A stretch of 64,000 nucleotides of DNA from Aequorivita viscosa (GTDB taxonomy: Bacteria; Bacteroidota; Bacteroidia; Flavobacteriales; Flavobacteriaceae), in contig NZ_FNNS01000009.1 in NCBI RefSeq assembly GCF_900106795.1, positions 81,996-145,995 of the forward strand. Direction: 5' to 3'. Of the stretch, positions 1 to 8,540 are shown one piece after another (within the stretch, counting starts at the first letter, position 1; each line of letters starts with the position of its first letter). Both the position numbers and the translations under genes were made by a program. A model generated the notes under the pieces. It was not told the origin of the DNA, did not search any database, and saw only the letters and a program-made list of their open reading frames with translations.

Positions 1-39
1 TTTACTACAAATCGGTTTAAAAATTAAAATATATTAAAA

Positions 40-1218
40 ATGGAGACTTTAGAATATTACTTTCATTATTTGGATGCTGCATTTGCAGGCATGCCATTAA
101 TTATTAGTGTAACGGTTATTTTGGTTCTTTTGTTATTAGGAGTGTCTGTTTTTTGCCTTTCAAGAACACTTTTCCTTAACTATAAAGACGGACAAAACTT
201 AAATAGGCTAAATGTTATAGTGTCTAAATATAATGACCGATTAAATTCAATACTTTATAACCCAAATCAATTAAATTTAAATGAAGTTCACGACGTTTTT
301 GACCATGATTTAAAGCTGACCAAAAAATGGGAAATAGAACACTTAACCAATTTAATTGTAACATTAAAGCAGTTTGGAAAAGCTAAGGAATTAAATCTTC
401 ACAATTATGCAATGGTCATAGAAGCCTTTGATCTTTATACCTATTGGGAAGATCAAACAACTAAAGGAACTAGAGTTTGCAAAAAAAAGGCTTTACGGAT
501 GTTAGATAATATCGGTGCTAGTGTTCCTAATTCAATAATTCAAAGGTTGGCATACAATAAGGATGATAGTTTACGAAAACTTGCCCGAGCTGAATCTTTC
601 AAAATTAATAAGTCGAACACCTTTAAATTTATGGAAGATGATTTTGATAAGGGCTTTAATCACCTTGACGAACTAAGAATTCACTCGGGTCTAATTTCTA
701 ACGCTAAGAAAAAAACACTTCCCCTATTTGGTCGCTGGATACGAACTGCAAAAAATGAAGACTTCAAGTGTTTTTTAATTAGGGAGATAGCATTTTTTAA
801 TCAACAGGAAAGTGCGTCCTATTTAATGGAGTTGTACAAAACAACAGATAGTCTTACAGTAAAATCACAGATTGTAACAACATTTGGAGCCCTTAAATAT
901 GAACCGGCATTTACCATGTTAACAGATGATTATCCCTATAGTTCTACACCTGTGCAAAATGCTATTGTTGATGTTATGGGCGAATACGGTAGCCCCGAAG
1001 CTTTAGATTTTTTAAAGAATATTTATAAAAGCACACATCACGATGATAAAAGCTTTATCAAGATTATCGAAAATATTTACAAAATTGATTGCCAAGCAAA
1101 ATTAATATTCAAAGAACTAAGAAAGTATGCTGCATCCGAATTCGAGAAAAAAGCATTTTCGTACGTAGAATACAACTCGAATTTTCTTGGTACTAGAAAG
1201 AAAACTAAATTGTCTTAA
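40..1218 (+). CDS. HEAT-repeat-like single-pass membrane protein of an exopolysaccharide locus
   Basis: The 392-residue product has one strongly hydrophobic segment at about residues 17-45, then a soluble, mainly helical region. From about residue 150 onward it shows short paired-helix units typical of HEAT-like repeats, for example segments on loss of repeats, SYLMEL and EALDFLKNIY. No catalytic motif is visible. The stop codon shares one base with the ATG of the downstream glycosyltransferase (TAATG), so the two are probably translationally coupled. I infer an accessory or scaffold role for the membrane synthase, comparable in position to small partner subunits of processive glycosyltransferases. 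The biochemical role is unknown. The ATG at 40 is preceded by an A-rich stretch, as is usual in Flavobacteria. Confidence 0.75.
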   Translation: METLEYYFHYLDAAFAGMPLIISVTVILVLLLLGVSVFCLSRTLFLNYKDGQNLNRLNVIVSKYNDRLNSILYNPNQLNLNEVHDVFDHDLKLTKKWEIEHLTNLIVTLKQFGKAKELNLHNYAMVIEAFDLYTYWEDQTTKGTRVCKKKALRMLDNIGASVPNSIIQRLAYNKDDSLRKLARAESFKINKSNTFKFMEDDFDKGFNHLDELRIHSGLISNAKKKTLPLFGRWIRTAKNEDFKCFLIREIAFFNQQESASYLMELYKTTDSLTVKSQIVTTFGALKYEPAFTMLTDDYPYSSTPVQNAIVDVMGEYGSPEALDFLKNIYKSTHHDDKSFIKIIENIYKIDCQAKLIFKELRKYAASEFEKKAFSYVEYNSNFLGTRKKTKLS

Positions 1219-2666
1219 TGGACACAGTTATATATTTTTATCAATATGCTATTTTTTTCTATGCAATTTGTCTTACCGTAATTTACCTTGTTTTGGGAAT
1301 TTTGGGGTATTTAAATATTCTGAGAGAAAAAACAAGATACACTTTAAAAGAAGAACACTTACTTAACCTTTCACCTAAAAAAGCGCCCGGTATTTCAGTT
1401 GTCGCTGGAGCTTATAATGAAGAAGTTATTATTATTGATAGCGTAAACTCTTTGTTGAGTTTAAATTATCCAAATTTTGAAGTAGTTATTGTCAATGATG
1501 GAAGTGTAGACAAGACCTTAGATCTTTTAATTAATCACTTTCATTTAGAAGAAATACCTTTTCCCTATGTTCAAAATATTCGTTGTCGCCCTGTTAAAAG
1601 AATTTTTAGATCTACAAATCGAGCTTATTCGAGATTAACCGTAGTAGACAAGGAAAATGGCGGTACCAAAGCCGACGCAATGAATGCGGGTATCAATGTA
1701 GCCAAGTACGATTACTTTATCAATACCGATGTAGATTGTATTTTGGCAAAAGATACCCTAACAAAAGTTGTACTTCCTGTTTTAGATTCAAAAATCACCG
1801 TAATTGCTGTTGGGGCAACCATGAGAATGGTGAATAGCTGCGAGATAAAAGATGGCGATATGGTAGCGGCACATCCTCCTAGAAGGTTTATCCCCACTTT
1901 TCAAGAAACAGAATACCTTCGTTCTTACCTACTAGCAAAAATGGGTTGGGCGGCGCTCAATGCTATTCCTAATGTTTCTGGGGGCTTCGGGTTGTTTAAT
2001 AGATCTGTTGTTATAGAAGCTGGTGGTTACGACCCGCTTTCTCACGCTGAAGACATGGATATGACTATTCGAATGGTTGTTTACATGCGCGATAATGGTC
2101 GCAAATACAAAATAGTTCAAATACCCGATACTTGCTGTTGGACTGAGGGCCCTCCAAATATTCAAGTGCTTAGTAGACAACGTACAAGGTGGGGAAGAGG
2201 TTTGTTGCAGATTTTTATTGTTCATAGAAGGTTTCTTTTTAACCGAAGATATGGCCGTTTAGGGCTTGTAATTCTTCCTTATGCGCTGTTGTTTGAATTT
2301 GTGGCTCCAATTATTGAGGTAACTGGGTTTTTTGTTTTACTATTTTTGTTAATAACTCAACAAATAAATTTTTCTACCTTTTGGCTTATGTTGATATTTG
2401 TCTTCTTAATTGGATTCACAATGTCGCTCATTGCTATCTCGTATGATATTAGCGTAAAGAAACAGTATAAGCTCAAAGAATATTTTCGCTTAATCTTTTT
2501 CTCTTCATTTGAAGCAGTATTATATCATCCATTAATTGTTATATTTAGCTTAAGAGGGTATTGGCAGTTTCTAACTCAAGAAAATTTTGAATGGGGAGCA
2601 ATGACAAGGCAGGGGTTTTCAAAAAAGTCTTCTTCCAAAAAAGCAGTAGTAGAAAAACAATTGTAA
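1218..2666 (+). CDS. Processive family-2 glycosyltransferase (PgaC/IcaA-like membrane synthase)
   Basis: This 482-residue enzyme should polymerise a sugar from a nucleotide-sugar donor at the inner membrane and push the chain out. It has an N-terminal membrane helix (about 5-33) and a GT-A domain with NDGS near 93-96, the GGTKADAMN segment near 148-156 and a DxD-type motif (DVDC) near 171-174. An AEDMD acceptor/base motif lies near 276-280 and a QRTRW motif near 319-323. About four membrane helices follow between residues 340 and 460. The QxxRW signature marks processive synthases such as PgaC, IcaA, cellulose and hyaluronan synthases. Its neighbours (a TPR/YaiO outer-membrane protein and a carbohydrate-active candidate) favour a PNAG-like export system. 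The sugar specificity cannot be read from sequence. Confidence 0.88.
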   Translation: MDTVIYFYQYAIFFYAICLTVIYLVLGILGYLNILREKTRYTLKEEHLLNLSPKKAPGISVVAGAYNEEVIIIDSVNSLLSLNYPNFEVVIVNDGSVDKTLDLLINHFHLEEIPFPYVQNIRCRPVKRIFRSTNRAYSRLTVVDKENGGTKADAMNAGINVAKYDYFINTDVDCILAKDTLTKVVLPVLDSKITVIAVGATMRMVNSCEIKDGDMVAAHPPRRFIPTFQETEYLRSYLLAKMGWAALNAIPNVSGGFGLFNRSVVIEAGGYDPLSHAEDMDMTIRMVVYMRDNGRKYKIVQIPDTCCWTEGPPNIQVLSRQRTRWGRGLLQIFIVHRRFLFNRRYGRLGLVILPYALLFEFVAPIIEVTGFFVLLFLLITQQINFSTFWLMLIFVFLIGFTMSLIAISYDISVKKQYKLKEYFRLIFFSSFEAVLYHPLIVIFSLRGYWQFLTQENFEWGAMTRQGFSKKSSSKKAVVEKQL

Positions 2667-2710
2667 TAAGTGTAGACTGGAAAGGAATTAATAAGGTGTC
2701 AAAAGAAAAT

Positions 2711-5530
2711 ATGATAACAACGATATATAAAACTCCTTTAAAGTCGGTATGCATTACCTTGATTTTCATATTAGGGTTTCAGACTATTTATTCGCAAGTT
2801 AAGGTAACACTTGACGATAGGAAAGATTATACCGAACAGGCAAGCGCGCTGTTTGAACGTGGAAAATGGGAAGAAGGAAAAATAATTATAGACGAAGGGC
2901 TGGATAAGCATCCGAAAGATTCTGATTTAAATATGCTTTCGGGAAAGTACCATCATCATTACAAAGAATACGATAGGGCACGATACGATTTAATCAAGGC
3001 GTTAAGGCAAAACCCAGGAAACGTAGATGCTAAACATATTTTAGTGAACGTTGAAACAGACTCCAAACGATATTCCAGTGCAATTTGTTACGTAAATGAA
3101 TTATTAGAAATAAACCCCTATTGGCGTGGGCTATGGCGAAAAAAAATAGCTATTTACGAGTTGCAGGGAAATAACGTTGAAGCTAGTAGACTCCGGAAAC
3201 GGATTATGCAAATTTATCCAGAAGATAGTGAGTTGCAAGAAGACTACCTATACAGTGCCGAAATGCAAGCCATTGCCAGCAATAAGTCAGCAAATATAGA
3301 ACAAGCTATTGCATTAAGTAAAGAATTGGTAAATCAAAAAGCCGATAATCCTGAATATTATTTAATGCTAATAAATAATTACCTGAAAGCAGGAGATCAA
3401 TACAACGCACAAAGTTATATTGAACAGGGCTTAGATAAGTTTCCAAAAAATCTCTCGCTTATTGATAAGAAAACAGGATTGCTGGCAGAACAAAATCGCT
3501 ATAACGAGCTATTGGGTTTCCTGCAGCAAGAAATTAAAAGTAATAATTCTCCAGAATTAAAAAAGCAATACAATTACTATCTGTTAGAGGCTGCTAGAGA
3601 TGCTAAAAACAGGAAGCCGGCAACGCTATACGGAAAGGTGCTAGAGCAGAATCCAGGAAATGAGGAGGCTTTTGAATATGTATTTATCGACGTAATGGGA
3701 ACACATCAATATGAAGAAGCGCTTGGTATTTTAAATAAACAACGCAAGGCTAGGGGCAATTCCAAAAAACTATCTATTATGGAATTGATGGTTTACAATA
3801 GAATGGGCAATAAAACCCGAGGCGATGCATTGGCAAAACAACTTTTTTTACAATATCCCGATGATGCGGATTTACGAATTAATTATGCCGTTATAATGCT
3901 AAATGAAGCCAAAGACAAAATGGCTGAGGAGCGCTATAGTGAAGCCATTACAGCATGGGACGAGGTATGGAAATACGGTGATTCAGAAATGAAAAAGGTT
4001 GCGCAAAACGCTATATTTAATGCATATATGGCAATGGGGAACACCGAATACAATAACGCTTTGAATGCCTTAAACGCTATGATTGAAGCGGATCCATCAA
4101 ATGCAGATTTGTATGTTAAACGCGCAGATGTTTATTGGCGGCAAAAAAAGTACAAATTGGCAATTGCTACTTACGAACAAGCCCTCCAGATGGTTGCTGA
4201 AGATGTTAAACAGAAGCATCTTGGCGGTTATTCCGATATGATTTCGCAGATTGTGAAAGAACTGAACGAGCAGTTTCGGTATAGCGAATCCTTGGCGTAT
4301 GTAAAAGAATGGTTAAAGCAAGACCCTAATAATTTGCAAGCTTTACAATATGCCGTGAACCTCTCTTTTCAAACAAAAAATGCAGCCGAAATGAAGCGCT
4401 ATGCCCAAATGGGCAAGGAAGCATATCCTGAAGAAGTGTATTTTAAAATTAAATTAGCTGAAATTGAAGGAAAGGACGATAGCAACTTTGAGCGAATTTA
4501 TCTAGCGATGCATCAAGATGTGTTGAAAAACCCTTATAACATTGATTTAATTAACGCTTTTACACAAGTTTCAGACGATTACGGAAATCAACTAATTAAA
4601 AATAAGGATCTAGATTTGGCCCGTAAAGTCTTAGACACAGCTTTATACTATTCACCTGAAAACAAAACCCTAAAGTACTCCAAAGGAAGGGTCTTTGAAA
4701 AACTGAAGCAATATGATTCAGCGTATGCATACCAATCGGTTTATGAACCTGATTATTTAGAAGAAAATCAGTTTAAACAACATCTTTATTACCTTAACTA
4801 TAAGAGTAATCGTAATGAAATAGGTATTTATCATTTGCGAAGTCGTTATGGAGATGAAGACATTATATCTACTGTTTCAACTTTAGAATATAGTTTTTTC
4901 GGAACAAGAAATACGTATGTAGGGAGGGTAAATTACGCAGGTCGTAACCCCGGAAAAGGTGTTCAAATTCAATTGGAATGGGGAAGAATTCTGAACGAAC
5001 GAACACGGTTTAAAGTTGATGCTGCTTGGGCCAATCAGTTTTTTCCAGAAATAATGCTCAATGCTTCGATTTATAGACAATTAAATATTTTAAACGGACT
5101 CGAAGGAGAATTGGGGCTAGGCTACAGAAAATTAGTTGATGATGAAAACTTTTTAAACCTGGTTGTTGGTGCTACAAAAGAATTGGATAAATGGAGGTTC
5201 AATTCGCGCTTCAATAATTTTGTTTTAGACGGGCAATGGCTTTATAACTTTTCGCTAAATGCACGTTATTATATCGCATCACCTAAAAGCTATGTAACGG
5301 CAATGGGAAGCATAGGGTCTTCTCCGGATATTGAAATGATAGATTACCGACTTTACGATGGTTTTTCGGTGTTGAATACAATGGTGGGAGTAGGAGGTAG
5401 CCACCTGCTAACAAAAAACCTGTCGGTTGGGGTTTTAGGTACTTGGTATAATTATAAGAATGATCAAAACACTAACTTCGACTTTAGAAATCTATATAAC
5501 CTCTATCTTCAAATTCATGTGGCTTTTTAA
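2711..5530 (+). CDS. TPR-repeat outer-membrane protein with YaiO-like C-terminal barrel (PgaA-like exporter)
   Basis: I choose the ATG at 2711 because it begins a clear signal peptide (hydrophobic stretch near residues 10-28). The open frame extends upstream to 2591 only by running inside the glycosyltransferase gene. The 939-residue product has many TPR units from about residue 35 to 690, with repeated patterns such as A..Y..AL...P.N. A C-terminal region of about 240 residues follows, rich in alternating aromatic and polar residues and ending in Phe, as expected for an outer-membrane beta-barrel of the YaiO family. This matches the architecture of PgaA (periplasmic TPRs plus porin), which exports PNAG. 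I infer that it exports the polymer made by the upstream synthase. The barrel assignment is less certain than the TPR region. Confidence 0.8.
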   Translation: MITTIYKTPLKSVCITLIFILGFQTIYSQVKVTLDDRKDYTEQASALFERGKWEEGKIIIDEGLDKHPKDSDLNMLSGKYHHHYKEYDRARYDLIKALRQNPGNVDAKHILVNVETDSKRYSSAICYVNELLEINPYWRGLWRKKIAIYELQGNNVEASRLRKRIMQIYPEDSELQEDYLYSAEMQAIASNKSANIEQAIALSKELVNQKADNPEYYLMLINNYLKAGDQYNAQSYIEQGLDKFPKNLSLIDKKTGLLAEQNRYNELLGFLQQEIKSNNSPELKKQYNYYLLEAARDAKNRKPATLYGKVLEQNPGNEEAFEYVFIDVMGTHQYEEALGILNKQRKARGNSKKLSIMELMVYNRMGNKTRGDALAKQLFLQYPDDADLRINYAVIMLNEAKDKMAEERYSEAITAWDEVWKYGDSEMKKVAQNAIFNAYMAMGNTEYNNALNALNAMIEADPSNADLYVKRADVYWRQKKYKLAIATYEQALQMVAEDVKQKHLGGYSDMISQIVKELNEQFRYSESLAYVKEWLKQDPNNLQALQYAVNLSFQTKNAAEMKRYAQMGKEAYPEEVYFKIKLAEIEGKDDSNFERIYLAMHQDVLKNPYNIDLINAFTQVSDDYGNQLIKNKDLDLARKVLDTALYYSPENKTLKYSKGRVFEKLKQYDSAYAYQSVYEPDYLEENQFKQHLYYLNYKSNRNEIGIYHLRSRYGDEDIISTVSTLEYSFFGTRNTYVGRVNYAGRNPGKGVQIQLEWGRILNERTRFKVDAAWANQFFPEIMLNASIYRQLNILNGLEGELGLGYRKLVDDENFLNLVVGATKELDKWRFNSRFNNFVLDGQWLYNFSLNARYYIASPKSYVTAMGSIGSSPDIEMIDYRLYDGFSVLNTMVGVGGSHLLTKNLSVGVLGTWYNYKNDQNTNFDFRNLYNLYLQIHVAF

Positions 5531-7658
5531 TTCTCGGTTTTTGATTGTGGCATTAATCCTGGTCACAGCTCCAGTATTTTCTTCAGAACTAGGTTTCAAA
5601 GGATACGTTGTTTCGTATAGTGATGATGAAAAAAGCGAACGGTGGGCGAATTATCTTTATAACCATTTATCAAATAGAGCCGAAGACAAGACTATTGTTT
5701 TGTTGCAAAAAGTCTCAAAAGAAAAAAGTATAAAGCGTGGTTATAAATCATTGTTCATCCAGGTTTCTTCAGGATTACAGTTCGATTACTGCATCCAAAA
5801 TTCGGCGGAACAGTTAGATATACGAGCACAGAACGATCGCAGCGCCTTATGGATTATTTATCAAGTTATCGGAAATATTTCAATAGAAGATAATCGAATT
5901 AATGCAGCAGATTTTCCGCCCCCAATGATTAATCTTTCAAACAGCTGTAAAAATTTTGATTTTGAATATCGCGAACCACATTTTGCACCAAATCTTCAAA
6001 CAGATTTTGCTCCAATTCTAGGTACAAATAATGTTGAAACAGATTGGGGTATATGGGGGCACAATGTTTCAAGAATAGTTAATAAATACGAAGACGAAAA
6101 TTTATACGCTCTTGTGGAAGGAAAGAGGGTGGAATCTCAACTTTGCTTCTCATCGCCACAGTTTTTCGAGCACATTAGGTATTTTATCATTGATAACTAT
6201 GGAAGAGGAGATGAAACTTCCAACTATTTTATGATAAGCCCACAGGATAACAACTTGGTGTGTACTTGTAGTGAATGTAGTAAATTAGGGAATACTTCAA
6301 GCAACGCTACACCCGCAGTCTCAAAGTTAGTGTTAAGACTATCGGAGCACTTCCCCGATCATCGTTTTTATATGACTGCCTATCGAACAACAGCAAGCCC
6401 TCCTACTTTTAAACTACCTAAAAATTCAGGTGTATTTATTAGTACAATAAAACTTCCAAAGGGCATTAAATTAAATAAGAAACAATCAAAAACAAGTCAG
6501 TTTTTAAATCAGTTAAATGAATGGCGTAGTATAACAGATAATATTTACTTGTGGGATTATGCGGCTAATTATGATGATTACCTAACACCAATTCCTGTTT
6601 TATTCGGTTTACAACAGCATTTGCAGTTTTTTAAAAACAATGGGGTAAAGGGTGTTTTTATTAATGGTAGTGGTTACGATTATTCTTCATTTGACGGCAT
6701 GAAAACGTATGTCATCGCTGCATTAATGATGGATACACAAGCTAATGTAGAGGAACTTTGTCGAAGGTATTTTGTAAGCGAATTTCCCGTAAGTGGTAAT
6801 TTATTAGCCAATTATTATTTGTCACTAGAACAGAATTACGCCGAAAAAAATAAAGCTTATAATCTGTATGGAGGAATGCGTGATAACCTGAAAACGTATT
6901 TAGATGCAACTAAATTTATTACTTTTTATGAAGCGGTAGAAACGTTACTTCCAATAATAAGAGGTGAAGAGTGGAATAAATTGTTGAAGTTGTATACAAC
7001 ACTAACCTTTACACGGCTACAAATTGCATATACCACAACCACTGGAAAATGGGGCTACGGAATTGTAAACGGAAATAAATTGATTGTGAAACCCGAAATA
7101 AGCGAATATGTAAACCTATTGGGTAGATATGTGGCATATTCGGATATGGCAAACTACGACGAAATAGGAAATACACTTGAAGAGTATACTGCTGAATGGA
7201 ATGCGCTAATAGCAAAACATAGCTTTCAAAATGCACTTTTGGGCGAAAAAATAGAACTTCTGTCAAAGCCTGATGAAGGTTTTGAATCAGTAAGTTTATT
7301 AAATGATGGCACGCCTGGTTTTCCTCAGGATTATCTTCAAGGTTGGTATTTGTTTAGTGGCGATAAACTTCAATTACAATTTTCCACAACAAATTTGCAG
7401 AACACAAATACTTTACGTCTTAGGTTTTTAAATAATCCTAGACAAGGCTTGCTTTCACCTGAAAAAATAGAAATCTTGGCAGATGGTAAACCTTTAAAAA
7501 TGATAGCATCTAATAAAATAAAAATTGTTGGAAATACGGCTTCGTGCGATATTGATATCGATTTTTCTAAAATGAAAAATGTAGTTATTAAAATGACTCC
7601 AAAAGAAGCTAAAAAGAGTATTATTGCTTGTGATGAGGTTCAAATTTTAAAATTATGA
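5517..7658 (+). CDS. DUF4838-domain secreted protein, probable carbohydrate-active enzyme
   Basis: The ATG at 5517 gives a good signal peptide (hydrophobic core about residues 6-20, ending FSSE). The in-frame ATG at 5460 would add 19 residues inside the previous gene. The frame overlaps the upstream gene by 14 bases. The 713-residue product matches the DUF4838 pattern: a CTCSEC cysteine cluster after an ISPQDN segment, a conserved IYLWDYAANYDDYL stretch, then GVKGVFINGS. DUF4838 proteins resemble glycoside hydrolase barrels, but no member's activity is known to me. The position after a synthase and a PgaA-like exporter parallels pgaB, whose C-terminal half is a glycoside hydrolase. I infer that it processes the polymer in the periplasm or outside the cell. 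The substrate is unknown. Confidence 0.75.
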   Translation: MWLFNSRFLIVALILVTAPVFSSELGFKGYVVSYSDDEKSERWANYLYNHLSNRAEDKTIVLLQKVSKEKSIKRGYKSLFIQVSSGLQFDYCIQNSAEQLDIRAQNDRSALWIIYQVIGNISIEDNRINAADFPPPMINLSNSCKNFDFEYREPHFAPNLQTDFAPILGTNNVETDWGIWGHNVSRIVNKYEDENLYALVEGKRVESQLCFSSPQFFEHIRYFIIDNYGRGDETSNYFMISPQDNNLVCTCSECSKLGNTSSNATPAVSKLVLRLSEHFPDHRFYMTAYRTTASPPTFKLPKNSGVFISTIKLPKGIKLNKKQSKTSQFLNQLNEWRSITDNIYLWDYAANYDDYLTPIPVLFGLQQHLQFFKNNGVKGVFINGSGYDYSSFDGMKTYVIAALMMDTQANVEELCRRYFVSEFPVSGNLLANYYLSLEQNYAEKNKAYNLYGGMRDNLKTYLDATKFITFYEAVETLLPIIRGEEWNKLLKLYTTLTFTRLQIAYTTTTGKWGYGIVNGNKLIVKPEISEYVNLLGRYVAYSDMANYDEIGNTLEEYTAEWNALIAKHSFQNALLGEKIELLSKPDEGFESVSLLNDGTPGFPQDYLQGWYLFSGDKLQLQFSTTNLQNTNTLRLRFLNNPRQGLLSPEKIEILADGKPLKMIASNKIKIVGNTASCDIDIDFSKMKNVVIKMTPKEAKKSIIACDEVQILKL

Positions 7659-8158
7659 AGTATAATATATTCGCATATTTTCTTTTGGCTTTGCTATCTG
7701 TAAGTTGCGCAGATATTAAAAATAGAAAAACGACCATTGAAGTTGTAGATAATAATCGTCATTACTATCCTGTGTTGGCAGGACAAAAGCTTGATATTGT
7801 CTTTCCTATTAAAAACACAGGAAATAACCCGCTTGTTATATCAGATGTAATCACTTCTTGTGGTTGCCTTGTGTCTAAAAAATCCTCAATAGAAGCCATT
7901 CCAGAAGGAGATGAACGTTTATTGATTTTAGAATACAACAGTGCTAAAAACGTTGGCTTTGTAGATCACTATATTACCTTGTTTGGCAATTTTGAAGGAA
8001 CAGATATGTACGAGATTAAGTTTGATGTAAACGTGGTTCCTAGTGCTCATTATACCAAGGATTACGAAGAACTATACCAAGAAGAAAAAGATAAAGACGG
8101 CAATATAAAAAGTTTCGTCGATGGCGATGAAAACAATAAAAGTTATTATATGGACTAA
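7655..8158 (+). CDS. DUF1573 lipoprotein
   Basis: The 167-residue product starts with a lipoprotein signal (lipobox LSVSC, Cys near residue 19). It contains one DUF1573 domain, seen in the FPIKNTG and TSCGC segments around residues 45-75. The fold is an immunoglobulin-like beta sandwich found in many secreted Bacteroidota proteins. The C-terminal tail is very acidic and low in complexity. The start overlaps the previous stop by four bases (ATGA), so it is the last gene of the five-gene exopolysaccharide operon. Its role is unknown. A structural or chaperone-like part in the periplasm or at the outer membrane is possible. Confidence 0.8.
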   Translation: MKYNIFAYFLLALLSVSCADIKNRKTTIEVVDNNRHYYPVLAGQKLDIVFPIKNTGNNPLVISDVITSCGCLVSKKSSIEAIPEGDERLLILEYNSAKNVGFVDHYITLFGNFEGTDMYEIKFDVNVVPSAHYTKDYEELYQEEKDKDGNIKSFVDGDENNKSYYMD

Positions 8159-8540
8159 TGTTAATATAGCAATACAGCTTCCCAATAAGATGTCTTATTT
8201 ATCGTTATATTTCAAAAACTAACTGGTAGTCGAGATGCTCAATTTTCTTGATCTACTATAAAAAAATGGTGGGACAATTTCCCACCATTTTACTTGATTT
8301 TATTTTACAATTGTATTTTTTCTTTATTAGTTTTTTGATTGTCCACAATATGCCATAATGCTGTGAATTGTGACATTCTAACACCTTTTATATGTAGTCT
8401 CAAATAGTAAATACTTTTATATTCTGTGTTAATCACCGTGATCTGTGGGATATCTTTCGCATTCTCAGATTTTTGGTTCCCGCCGATCTCGCAGATACTC
8501 GCAGGCTTTTTTACTTGTACGGCAAAAAGCGGATTTACAA
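8159..8540. other. Intergenic region between convergent genes
   Basis: No convincing gene is seen in these 382 bases. The region separates two convergent transcription units and holds a strong hairpin at 8263-8291. The stretch at about 8460-8530 is slightly richer in G and C and contains GATCTCGC and CTCGCAGG, which may be a remnant of a dispersed repeat. Confidence 0.6.
8263..8291. terminator. Perfect 12-bp stem-loop, probable bidirectional terminator
   Basis: AAAATGGTGGGA (8263-8274) is followed by a 5-base loop and its exact complement at 8280-8291. A run of A/T on the left side provides a U-tract for minus-strand transcripts. The site lies between two convergent genes, so it can end the minus-strand CotH gene and probably also the plus-strand exopolysaccharide operon. 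Confidence 0.75.

Noticed and set aside
2591..2710. Upstream extension of the TPR protein to an ATG at 2591
   Set aside because: It lies inside the glycosyltransferase gene and hides a clear signal peptide that begins at 2711.
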